Origin: Kocuria varians
Lineage (GTDB): Bacteria > Actinomycetota > Actinomycetes > Actinomycetales > Micrococcaceae
Assembly (NCBI RefSeq): GCF_006539885.1
Contig: NZ_BJNW01000008.1
Span: 62,001-126,000 of the forward strand
Length of the DNA: 64,000 nucleotides
Direction of reading: 5' to 3'
In this document: piece after piece, positions 28,896-36,850 of the stretch
Position numbering within the stretch: position 1 is the first letter of the stretch
Layout of the letters: each line of letters starts with the position of its first letter
Position numbers and translations under genes: made by a program
Notes under the pieces: model-generated
What the model was told of the DNA's origin: nothing
What the model saw: the letters and a program-made list of their open reading frames with translations, nothing else
The model's database searches: none

Positions 28896-29810
28896 TCAGG
28901 CCACGGTGGTCCGGGAGCCGCACGAGAGCAGGTACGTGCAGGTCCGGGAGGCGATGGGCAGGGGGTCGTCAAAGCTCGCCACGGGGTACATGTCCTGCTC
29001 GACGATCCCGAACAGCGGCCGGCCCAGGCACTCGGCGTGCTCGATCACCTCGCGCAGGTCCGGCAGCCCCTGCGGCGGCTCGCACATCACGCCGGCGGCC
29101 GTGGCGTCCTTGAACGTCATGTCCTCGGCGCGCACGCGGGCGAGGACGTCCGGGTGGACCTGCTTCAGGTGCAGGTAGCCGATGCGCTCGGGGTGGTTGC
29201 GGATCAGCTCCACGGAGGACGCCCCGCCGTACTCGGCGTGGCCGGTGTCCAGGCACAGCGTGACCAGCGAGGGGTCCGTCATGGCCAGGAACTTCTCGAT
29301 CTGCGGCATGGTCTCCACGTGCGAGTCCGCGTGCGAGTGGAACTGCTGGAACAGTCCGAACTCCCGCTGCAGCGTGCGGCCCAGACGGTCGTGGCCCGCG
29401 GCGAGGTCCTCCCACTGCTGCTCGCTGAGCGTGCGGTCCTCCACGGCCTCGCCGGTCTTGTCGTCGCGCCACAGGGCGGGGATCACGACGACGTGCTTCG
29501 CGTCCATCGCGGCCGTAAGCTCCGCGACCCGGCGGGCGGGTTCCCACGCCTCGTCCCAGGTCCCGGCGCCGCGGTGGAACGCGGTGAACACGGTGCCCGC
29601 GCTGATCTGCAGGTCCCTGGCCTTCAGCTCACGTGCCAGCGTCTGCGGGTCCGTGGGCAGGTACCCGTAGGGGCCCAGCTCGATCCACTTGTACCCGGCC
29701 TCCGCGACCTCGTCGAGGAACCGCTGCCACGGTGTCTGCTTCTCGTCCTCCGGGAACCACACACCCCAGGAGTCCGGGGCGGTGCCGATGATCAGCTGGT
29801 TCTCGCTCAT
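28896..29810 (-). CDS. iolE: Myo-inosose-2 dehydratase
   Basis: Dehydrates scyllo-inosose, the second step. 304-residue TIM barrel starting with the family hallmark IGTAPDSWGVWFPED. Probable metal ligands are in FHSHADSHVE (about 157-166), LCLDTGHAEYGG (about 190) and GYLHLKQVHPD. It is the first gene of the minus-strand operon iolE-iolG-isomerase-transporter, with an operator-like palindrome 63-74 bases upstream of its ATG. Confidence 0.93.
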   Translation of the reverse strand: MSENQLIIGTAPDSWGVWFPEDEKQTPWQRFLDEVAEAGYKWIELGPYGYLPTDPQTLARELKARDLQISAGTVFTAFHRGAGTWDEAWEPARRVAELTAAMDAKHVVVIPALWRDDKTGEAVEDRTLSEQQWEDLAAGHDRLGRTLQREFGLFQQFHSHADSHVETMPQIEKFLAMTDPSLVTLCLDTGHAEYGGASSVELIRNHPERIGYLHLKQVHPDVLARVRAEDMTFKDATAAGVMCEPPQGLPDLREVIEHAECLGRPLFGIVEQDMYPVASFDDPLPIASRTCTYLLSCGSRTTVA

Positions 29811-29872
29811 GCCGGTGCCACGCTTTCGTCGTCGGTCGGGGGCCCTCCCGAGAGGGTCCGGTATTCGTCCGT

Positions 29873-29911
29873 ATGTAAGGACATAGTATTAATTGCCAGT
29901 GTGAGTGGCGA
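29873..29911 (-). promoter_or_regulatory. iolE operon promoter and operator-like palindrome (site C)
   Basis: On the minus strand, TCGCCA (29911-29906), 17 bases and TACTAT (29888-29883) make a moderate promoter. ATGT AAGG ACAT (29873-29884) overlaps the -10 edge and the start site. Its core is nearly identical to site B (TGTACGGACATA versus TGTAAGGACATA). Confidence 0.6.
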
Positions 29912-29944
29912 CACTTTCGCCCGGGGAATTCCTGTGTGACGACG

Positions 29945-29986
29945 GTGCCCCGGGTACGGCCGACGGATCGGCCGCACCCGGGGCAC
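29945..29986 (-). terminator. Terminator after iolA
   Basis: GTGCCCCGGGT (29945-29955) pairs with ACCCGGGGCAC (29976-29986), and inside it CGGCCGA (29957-29963) pairs with TCGGCCG (29968-29974). This long hairpin, 21 bases past the iolA stop, separates the iolC-aldolase-iolD-iolA operon from the iolE promoter. Confidence 0.8.
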
Positions 29987-30006
29987 AGGGACGAGCCGGG
30001 GAGGAC

Positions 30007-31512
30007 TCAGTGGTCCCCGCTCGTGGGCATGTTGAACGAGGCCCCGGAGATGCTCTCGGGCTCCGGGAAGCGCTGCGTGACCACCTTGCCGCGCGTGTAG
30101 AAGCGGATGCCGTCCGGACCGTAGATGTGCAGGTCACCGAACAGCGAGTTCTTCCAGCCGCCGAAGGAGTGCCACGCGACCGGCACCGGGATCGGCACGT
30201 TCACGCCGATCATGCCCACCGTGACCTTGCGCTGGAACGTGCGGGCCGCCGCGCCGTTCTGCGTGAAGATCGCGGTGCCGTTGCCGTACGGGTTGGCGTT
30301 GATGAGGTTGATGGCCTCCTCCAGCGAGTCCACCCGCAGCACCACGAGCACCGGCCCGAAGATCTCCTCCTCGTAGGCGGCCATCTCGTGGCGCCCCTGG
30401 TCGATGATCGTGGGCCCCACGAAGAAGCCCTCCTCGTGGCCGGGCACCACCAGGTCGCGGCCGTCCAGCACCAGCGCGGCGCCGTCCTGCTCCGCCTCGG
30501 TGATGATGCGCGTGATGCGCTCCTTGGCCTGCGGCGTGATGACCGGGCCCATGTCCGAGCCCTTCTCCATGCCGTTGCCCACGGTGACGCCCTCACCCAG
30601 GGCCTTGACCTTCTCGATCACCCGGTCCGCGGCGTCGCCCACCGCCACGGCCACGGAGATGGCCATGCAGCGCTCACCGGCGGAGCCGAAGGCCGCGGCG
30701 TTGAGGTGCTCGGCGGCGTTGTCCATGTCCGCGTCCGGCATGATCACCGCGTGGTTCTTCGCCCCGCCCAGCGCCTGGACGCGCTTGCCGTTGCGGGTGC
30801 CCGTCTCGTAGACGTACTTGGCGATGGGGGTGGAGCCCACGAAGGAGATCGCGTCCACGTCCTCGTGCGTGAGCAGCCCGTCCACCATCTCCTTGCCGCC
30901 GTGCAGCACGTTGAACACGCCGTCCGGCAGACCTGCCTCCTTCCACAGGCGGGCCAGGAGCATCGCGGCGGAGGGGTCGCGCTCGGAGGGCTTGAGGATG
31001 AACGTGTTGCCCGCGGCGATTGCGACCGGCGCCATCCACAGGGGCACCATCACGGGGAAGTTGAACGGGGTGATTCCCGCGACCACGCCGAGCGGCTGGC
31101 GGAACGAGTAGACGTCGATGCCGGTGGAGGCCTGCTCCGAGAACTCCCCCTTGAGGTGCTCGGAGATGCCGCACGCGAACTCCACGACCTCCAGGCCGCG
31201 GCCCACCTCGCCCTTCGCGTCCGAGAAGACCTTGCCGTGCTCGGAGGTGATGATCTCCGCGAGCTCGTCCGTGTGCGCGTGCACCAGTTCGCGGAATTTG
31301 AAGAGGATGGCGGTGCGCTTGGCGATCGAGATGTCGTTCCAGGACTCGGCAGCCTTCTTCGCGGCAGCCACCGCGGCCTGCAGGTCCTCGGGGGAGCCGA
31401 TGTGCAGGGAACCGGTGGCCTGGCCGGTCGCCGGGTTGAAGACGTCCTGGCGGTCCTCTCCCGCCCCGGCGACCTCCTGGCCGTCGATGAAGTGCAGGAT
31501 CTCAGTGGTCAT
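30007..31512 (-). CDS. iolA: CoA-acylating methylmalonate-semialdehyde dehydrogenase
   Basis: Last step of inositol breakdown: malonic semialdehyde to acetyl-CoA (and methylmalonate semialdehyde to propionyl-CoA). 501-residue aldehyde dehydrogenase fold: ITPFNFPVMVPLWMAPVA for NAD binding, ALGGAKNHAVIMPDAD, and the catalytic cysteine in FGSAGERCMAISVAV (about 285). The Gly/Ala-Lys-Asn-His segment in place of the usual catalytic Glu region is typical of this subfamily. It ends the operon; its ATG follows the iolD stop by nine bases. Confidence 0.94.
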   Translation of the reverse strand: MTTEILHFIDGQEVAGAGEDRQDVFNPATGQATGSLHIGSPEDLQAAVAAAKKAAESWNDISIAKRTAILFKFRELVHAHTDELAEIITSEHGKVFSDAKGEVGRGLEVVEFACGISEHLKGEFSEQASTGIDVYSFRQPLGVVAGITPFNFPVMVPLWMAPVAIAAGNTFILKPSERDPSAAMLLARLWKEAGLPDGVFNVLHGGKEMVDGLLTHEDVDAISFVGSTPIAKYVYETGTRNGKRVQALGGAKNHAVIMPDADMDNAAEHLNAAAFGSAGERCMAISVAVAVGDAADRVIEKVKALGEGVTVGNGMEKGSDMGPVITPQAKERITRIITEAEQDGAALVLDGRDLVVPGHEEGFFVGPTIIDQGRHEMAAYEEEIFGPVLVVLRVDSLEEAINLINANPYGNGTAIFTQNGAAARTFQRKVTVGMIGVNVPIPVPVAWHSFGGWKNSLFGDLHIYGPDGIRFYTRGKVVTQRFPEPESISGASFNMPTSGDH

Positions 31513-31521
31513 GTGCTTCTC

Positions 31522-33450
31522 CTAACTGAGCAGCGGGCGCTGCGTGGACTTCTGGGCGTGGTAGGTCTGGTAGGCCTCCTGCGTGGAGGCGAGTTCGGAC
31601 ACGCTCGTGACGGGGACGTCCCACCAGGACTCGGAGGACGGCGCGTCCGCCTCGAGCAGCGTGTCCACGTGGATCAGCACGGGGCCCGACCCTTCCGGCA
31701 GGGCCTTCGCCGCGGCCACGGCCTCCGAGAGGTCCGCCCCCGTGTTCTCACCCGGTGCCACGCGGATCACGCGCACGCCCAGGGACTCGGCGTTCGCGGC
31801 GAGGTCGATGGGCAGGGTGTCCCCGTGGTCGAAGCTGTGTTGCTTCTCGTCCAGGTAGCGGTACTTGGTGCCGAAGCGCTGCGAGCCCAGGGACTCGGAC
31901 AGCGCGCCGATGGACGCGTAGCCGTGGTTCTGCAGCAGCACCACGATCAGCTTCAGGCCCTCCGCCACCGCGGTGACGAGCTCGGTGTGCATCATGAGGT
32001 ACGAGCCGTCCCCCACGGTCACGACGACGTCGCGGTCCTCCCCGTGGTCGAGCACGGCCCGTTTGACGCCGAGCCCGCCCGGGATCTCGTAGCCCATGCA
32101 CGAGTACGCGTACTCCACGTGGTAGCCGAAGGGGTCCTTGACGCGCCACAGCTTGTGCAGGTCACCGGGCAGGGAGCCCGCGGCGCAGATCACGACGTCG
32201 TGGTCGTCCATGGCCTCGTTGACCCGCCCGATCACCTCGTTCTGGGACATCACCGGGCGGAAGCGCTCGGCGAACGCGGTGTCCGCGATGTCGTCCCAGC
32301 GCTGCTTCTGGGCGCCGATCTCGGTGCTCAGGGCGTCGCTCACGCGGATGCCCTCGGAGGCCGCGTTCAGCGCGACGAGTGCCTTGCGGGCGTCGGCCAC
32401 CATGGGCACCGTGGAGCCGTGCTTGAAGGCGTCGAAGCTCGCCACGTTGATGTTCACGAAGGAGACGTCCGGGTTCTGGAACGCGGTGCGGGAGGCGGTG
32501 GTGAAGTCCTCGTAGCGCGTGCCGATCCCGATCACGAGGTCCGCGTCCCGCACGAGCGCGTTCGCGGCGGTGGAACCCGTGGAGCCTACCGCGCCCACGC
32601 ACAGGGGGTGGTCCCAGTCCATGACGCCCACCCCGGCCTGCGTGTACGCCACGGGGATCCCGGTGGCCTCCGCGAACCGGCGCAGCTCGTCCTGCGAGAA
32701 CGCGTACGCCACGCCGCCACCGGCGATGATGACGGGCTTCTCGGCGGAGCGGATGCGCGCCACGGCGGCGCGGACGTCCACGTCCTCCGGCTCCGGGCGG
32801 CGGATGCGCCACTCGCGGGGTGCCAGGAACTCGTCCGGGACCTCCACGGCCTCCGCCTGGACATCCTGCGGCAGGGAGATCACCACGGCACCGGTCTCCA
32901 CCGGGTCGGTCAGCACGCGCATGCCGTTGAGCAGCGCGGAGAAGACCTGCTCCGGGCGCCACACGCGGTCGAAGTAGCGGCTGACTGGGCGGAAGGCGTC
33001 GTTGACCGTGACGTCGTAGGCGTCCGGGCGCTCGAGCTGCTGCAGCACCGGGTCCGTGGCCCGGGTGGCGAACACGTCCGAGGGCAGCAGCAGGGCGGGC
33101 AGCCGGTTGGTGGTGGCGAGCGCCGCGCCGGTGACCATGTTCGTGGAACCCGGCCCGATCGACGTCGACACCGCGAAGGTCTGGCGACGCCGCGTGTGCC
33201 GGGCGTAGCCCACGGCCTGGTGCACCTGGGCCTGCTCGTTGCGGCCCTGGAAGTAGGGCATCAGCTCGGGTTCGAGCTCCTGGAACTGGCGCAGGGCCTG
33301 GCCCACGCCCGCCACGTTGCCGTGGCCGAAGATGCCGAACGTCCCCGGGATCGTGCGCTCCCGGAAACGGGTGCCGGCGATCTCGTCCACGGTGTACTGG
33401 TTGCCCAGGAACTTCACGACGGCCTGGGCGACCGAGAGCTTCTGTGTCAT
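31522..33450 (-). CDS. iolD: 3D-(3,5/4)-trihydroxycyclohexane-1,2-dione acylhydrolase
   Basis: Thiamine-diphosphate enzyme that opens the ring to give 5-deoxy-glucuronate. 642 residues in the usual three domains: pyrimidine-binding (GIFGHGNVAGVGQALRQF, and SIGPGSTNMVTGAALAT), central, and diphosphate-binding with VVTVGDGSYLMMHTEL (about 475), the GDGS metal motif. The alternative IolD-specific stretch GTKYRYLDEKQHSFD is seen near 560. It lies between the Cgl0158-type aldolase and iolA, with spacings of 16 and nine bases. Confidence 0.95.
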   Translation of the reverse strand: MTQKLSVAQAVVKFLGNQYTVDEIAGTRFRERTIPGTFGIFGHGNVAGVGQALRQFQELEPELMPYFQGRNEQAQVHQAVGYARHTRRRQTFAVSTSIGPGSTNMVTGAALATTNRLPALLLPSDVFATRATDPVLQQLERPDAYDVTVNDAFRPVSRYFDRVWRPEQVFSALLNGMRVLTDPVETGAVVISLPQDVQAEAVEVPDEFLAPREWRIRRPEPEDVDVRAAVARIRSAEKPVIIAGGGVAYAFSQDELRRFAEATGIPVAYTQAGVGVMDWDHPLCVGAVGSTGSTAANALVRDADLVIGIGTRYEDFTTASRTAFQNPDVSFVNINVASFDAFKHGSTVPMVADARKALVALNAASEGIRVSDALSTEIGAQKQRWDDIADTAFAERFRPVMSQNEVIGRVNEAMDDHDVVICAAGSLPGDLHKLWRVKDPFGYHVEYAYSCMGYEIPGGLGVKRAVLDHGEDRDVVVTVGDGSYLMMHTELVTAVAEGLKLIVVLLQNHGYASIGALSESLGSQRFGTKYRYLDEKQHSFDHGDTLPIDLAANAESLGVRVIRVAPGENTGADLSEAVAAAKALPEGSGPVLIHVDTLLEADAPSSESWWDVPVTSVSELASTQEAYQTYHAQKSTQRPLLS

Positions 33451-33466
33451 GTTCGTCTCGATTCCT

Positions 33467-34390
33467 TCAGGAGTGCAGCAGGGAGGCTGCGGTGGCCACG
33501 GCCCCGGCGACGTCGCCGTCCTCGGGGTAGAGCAGGGTGCGTCCCACGGTGAGTCCCTGGACGCCCGGCAGCGCGAGGGCCTCGGCCCAGGTGGCGAAGA
33601 CCTCGTCCGGTGAGCCGGTGGGGTCCCCGCCGAGCAGCACGGTGGGCAGGGTGGTCGCCGCCATGACGCGCTCCATCTGTGGCACCACGGGCAGCTTCAT
33701 CCACGTGCGGGCGCTGCTCGCACCGAGGCCCGAGGCGATCGCGGCGGAGCGGATCACGGCCTCCGGGGAGAGGTCGTTGCGGATCGCTCCATTGACGGTC
33801 TCAGAGATGAACGGCTCGACCATCGCGTAGAGGCTCTGCTCGGCGAGCGCGTCCACGGCGTGGGCGGTGCTCTCCAGGGCGACGACGGTTGCGGGGTCGC
33901 CGTAGTGGATGCGGGTGAGCATCTTGCCGCCGTCCGCGCCGAGGCGCTTGAGGTGGCGTGCGGTGTGGCCGGTGAAGCGGTCGTCGATCTCGTTGACGAG
34001 CCCGGAGAGTCCGCCGCGGTTCATAGAGCCGAACACGAGCTTGCCGTCCAGCGCACCGAGGAGCAGGAGGTCGTCGAGGATGTCCGGGGAGGCCAGTACG
34101 CCGTCGACCGCGGGGTTCGCGAGCGCGGTGAGCAGGCGGTCCAGGAGGTCGCGGCGGTCCGCCATGGCATCCGCCACGCCGCGCACGGACAGGGCGCCGC
34201 GCGCCGGGTGGTCCGCGGCCACGATGAAGTTCTGGGTGCCGTGGACGGGCCGGGCGTGGGGCACGCGGGCGTCCGCGGCGCGCTGCACGGCGTCCGGGTC
34301 CTCGAGTCGGATCCGGGTGAGGTCCTCGTAGCGCGCGGGGTCCGTGGAGCCGGGAGCCGGCGGCCTGACCAGGGGCGACGTCGCGTTCAT
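33467..34390 (-). CDS. Cgl0158-family (beta/alpha)8-barrel protein, probable DKGP aldolase
   Basis: 307 residues. HGTQNFIVAADHPARGALSV near residue 45, TRIHYGDPATV near 150 and KLPVVPQMERVMAATTLPTV near 235, whose lysine is a good Schiff-base candidate, mark the actinobacterial Cgl0158 family. This family sits in inositol clusters in the place of the fructose-bisphosphate aldolase-like iolJ. The expected reaction is cleavage of 2-deoxy-5-keto-gluconate-6-phosphate to dihydroxyacetone phosphate and malonic semialdehyde; this is inferred from context. The ATG overlaps the iolC stop by four bases. Confidence 0.85.
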   Translation of the reverse strand: MNATSPLVRPPAPGSTDPARYEDLTRIRLEDPDAVQRAADARVPHARPVHGTQNFIVAADHPARGALSVRGVADAMADRRDLLDRLLTALANPAVDGVLASPDILDDLLLLGALDGKLVFGSMNRGGLSGLVNEIDDRFTGHTARHLKRLGADGGKMLTRIHYGDPATVVALESTAHAVDALAEQSLYAMVEPFISETVNGAIRNDLSPEAVIRSAAIASGLGASSARTWMKLPVVPQMERVMAATTLPTVLLGGDPTGSPDEVFATWAEALALPGVQGLTVGRTLLYPEDGDVAGAVATAASLLHS

Positions 34391-35361
34391 GCCTGGAACC
34401 CCCGGTCCCGTGCGGTCAGCAGGTCCATGACGTCCTGCTGCAGCGGCATGTCCTCCGAGCACGCGATGCGCGAGGCCACGATGGCCCCGGCGGCGTTCGC
34501 GAAGTCCAGCACGTGCTGCAGCGGCCAGCCGGAGAGCAGGCCGTGGACGAATGCCCCGCCGAAGGAGTCCCCGGCACCCAGGCCGTTCTTCGTCTCCACG
34601 GGCACGGGTGCGGAGATCACGGTCTCGGACGCGGTCTTGGCCATCACACCCTGCGCGCCCATCTTGACCACGGCCATGCTCACGCCGGCCTCCAGCAGTC
34701 GGTCCGCCTGCTCGTCCGGGGAACCGTCACCCACGGCGACGGCGCACTCCTCCCGGTTGCCGATGGCGATGCTCGCGTACTGCAGGTTCTTGCGCACCTG
34801 CTCGGTGGCGTCCGCCTGCGAGTCCCAGAACATGGGGCGGTAGTCGAGGTCCAGGACCGTGTGCCGGCCCTCCCCGAGCTCTTCCCGGGGGCGGGCGGCG
34901 TGGGCGTGCAGCTGGGCCTCCCGCGCCGGGGACTGCGCGAGCCCGGTCACCGTGGTCCAGAAGACCCTGGCGTCCCGCACGGCTTGGACGTCGATCTCCT
35001 CGGGGGTGATCTTCCAGTCCGGGGCGGTGGGGAAGCGGCCGTAGAAGTAGAGGGGGAAGTCCTCCGGCGGCATGATCGCGCAGAACGTGGCCGGGGTCTG
35101 GAGGCACTGCACGGGGGAGACCATGGAGTCGTCCACGCCGTAGCGGCGCAGCTCGCGGTGCAGGTACTCGCCGAACGGGTCGTCCCCGGTGCGGGTGATG
35201 ACGGCGGCGCTGCGCCCGTACTTCGCGGCGGCCACCGCCACGTTGGACGGGGAGCCGCCCAGGTACTTCCCGAACGAGGTCACGTCCGAGAGCGGGACCC
35301 CGATGTCGTTCGGGTAGATGTCCACGCTGATGCGCCCCATGGTCAGCAGGTCATGGCTCAC
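34387..35361 (-). CDS. iolC: 5-dehydro-2-deoxygluconokinase
   Basis: Phosphorylates 2-deoxy-5-keto-D-gluconate with ATP. 324-residue ribokinase/PfkB fold: the N-terminal substrate signature FGKYLGGSPSNVAVAAAKYG (about 32-51) and the C-terminal anion hole and catalytic Asp in NGLGAGDSFGGAFVHGLL (about 270-287). GTG at 35361 is chosen for its upstream GGAAGGA; the frame extends another 68 codons without support. First gene of the iolC-aldolase-iolD-iolA operon. Confidence 0.94.
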   Translation of the reverse strand: MSHDLLTMGRISVDIYPNDIGVPLSDVTSFGKYLGGSPSNVAVAAAKYGRSAAVITRTGDDPFGEYLHRELRRYGVDDSMVSPVQCLQTPATFCAIMPPEDFPLYFYGRFPTAPDWKITPEEIDVQAVRDARVFWTTVTGLAQSPAREAQLHAHAARPREELGEGRHTVLDLDYRPMFWDSQADATEQVRKNLQYASIAIGNREECAVAVGDGSPDEQADRLLEAGVSMAVVKMGAQGVMAKTASETVISAPVPVETKNGLGAGDSFGGAFVHGLLSGWPLQHVLDFANAAGAIVASRIACSEDMPLQQDVMDLLTARDRGFQA

Positions 35362-35410
35362 GGGCCGGTCCTTCCGTCGAACGGTTCGGGGTGGTCCCCG
35401 GTACGCGTCC

Positions 35411-35477
35411 AGTCTGACTCGGGGAATATGTCCTGTCAAACCTTTGTGCAGACAAAGTCGGAAATGTGTTCTAGCCT
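35411..35477. promoter_or_regulatory. Divergent inositol promoters with operator-like palindromes (site D)
   Basis: Minus strand: TTGACA (35439-35434), 17 bases, then CAGACT (35416-35411) form a strong promoter for iolC. Between it and the plus-strand gene lies a perfect palindrome, CTTTGT GCAG ACAAAG (35442-35457). A degenerate copy, ATGTCCTGTCAA (35428-35439), covers the -35. Plus-strand -10 candidates are TGTTCT (35466) and TAGCCT (35472). Confidence 0.65.
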
Positions 35478-35563
35478 GGAGCGCACCGGACCGCTCCGGT
35501 CCCGGCCGTCCCGGTGCCACCGGCACCCGATCCGCGCCCGCCCGCGGGCGAGAGGAGCACAGC

Positions 35564-36577
35564 ATGAAGTTCGGTGTCTACAACGCGATCCTGCACGACC
35601 TGTCCCTCGAGGACGCGCTGGACCAGGTGGCCGCGCTCGGGCTGGACGGCATGGAGGTCAGCTCCGGGGGCTTCCTGCCGCCCGTGCACCTGCCGGTGGA
35701 CGAGATCCTGCGCAGCGACTCCGCCGCGCAGCGCTATCGCCGCCGCTTCGAGGACCGCGGTCTGGAGATCCTCGGGCTGAACTGCAACGGCAACCCCCTG
35801 AACCCGGACCCGTCAATCGGCCCGGAGGACGCCGAGGACATCAAGCGCTCGATCCGCGCGGCCGCCGCCCTGGGGCAGACCCGCGTGGTGACGATGTCCG
35901 GGCTGCCCGCCTCCGACCCGGGCGGGAAGTACCCGGCCTGGAACGTCAACACGTGGGGCTCCCACGCTCTGGACTCGCTCGAGTGGCAGTGGGACCGGCT
36001 CGCCGAGTTCTGGGAACCGGTGGACGCCCTGGCCCGCGAGCACGGGGTCAAGGTCGCTCTGGAGCTGCACCCCCAGAACCTCGTGTTCAACCCGCCCACG
36101 GCGGAGCGCCTCGTGCAGCGGAGCGGCGCCACGAACATCGGTGTGGAGCTGGACGCCTCCCACCTGTTCTGGCAGCTCATGGACCCCGTGGCCTGCGTGC
36201 GCCGCCTCGGGCCTCTCACGTTCCACGCCGCGGCCAAGGACATCCGCATCAACCGCGAGAACTGCGAGACCGCCGGCGTGCTGGACGAGCGCTTCCGCCG
36301 CCTCGCCCCGGACGAGCAGCGCACGTCCCTGGGCGGGGACGAGTACGTCAACGAGTGGCCGCGTGAGTCCTCATGGGACTTCGTCACCGTGGGCGTGGGT
36401 CACGACGCCGGCTACTGGGCCGAGTTCCTGCGCGCACTCTCCGAGGTGGAGCGGTCCACGGGGGAGACCATGTGCGTGAACATCGAGCACGAGGACGTCT
36501 CCATGTCCGCGCAGGACGGGCTGCGGATGGCCGCGGACACCCTGCGCGAGGCCGCGGAGCTCGCCGGGCTGCGGTAG
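35564..36577 (+). CDS. TIM-barrel sugar phosphate isomerase/epimerase divergent from iolC
   Basis: 337 residues. Likely metal ligands: Glu in VALELHPQNLVF (about 165), Asp in VELDASHLFWQ (about 200), His in LTFHAAAKDIRI (about 225) and Glu in VNIEHEDVSM (about 308). The family includes inosose isomerases and epimerases that feed non-myo inositols into the pathway. AGAGGAG stands seven bases before the ATG at 35564, and the promoter shares the palindromic site with iolC, which makes a regulon role likely. Confidence 0.88.
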   Translation: MKFGVYNAILHDLSLEDALDQVAALGLDGMEVSSGGFLPPVHLPVDEILRSDSAAQRYRRRFEDRGLEILGLNCNGNPLNPDPSIGPEDAEDIKRSIRAAAALGQTRVVTMSGLPASDPGGKYPAWNVNTWGSHALDSLEWQWDRLAEFWEPVDALAREHGVKVALELHPQNLVFNPPTAERLVQRSGATNIGVELDASHLFWQLMDPVACVRRLGPLTFHAAAKDIRINRENCETAGVLDERFRRLAPDEQRTSLGGDEYVNEWPRESSWDFVTVGVGHDAGYWAEFLRALSEVERSTGETMCVNIEHEDVSMSAQDGLRMAADTLREAAELAGLR

Positions 36578-36850
36578 GAGCGGCCCCAGGGGACGACGCC
36601 GCCGGCCCCCGTCCGCGCCGCCCAGCCCGACTCCCTGCCTGCCGGCCCCCGCCCTCGGCCCCCAATGCCCGCCGCATTTGCTCCGTTGTTGCAGATTTTG
36701 TGCCGTTCAGCTGCATTTGCTTCACTGCACAGCGCGTGAACTGGGCCGGGCGGGGGTGGCTGCGCCGTCGCCCCGGGCCTCGGCCGCCCCAGCCGGTCGA
36801 CGCGAAGCAGGAGCCTGCTCATGTGGGCAGCGTGCGCTTAGGGTGAGGCC

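Noticed and set aside
29905-33552. Plus-strand open frame of 1215 codons
   Set aside because: Antisense to iolA and iolD, which have full catalytic motifs; its own sequence is low-complexity Val/His/Arg/Leu.
36384-36725. Minus-strand frame starting MKQMQLNGTKSATTEQ in the gap before hrpB
   Set aside because: It runs antisense into the isomerase gene and its remainder is Arg/Ala-rich shadow sequence; only the AT-richer start looks unusual.
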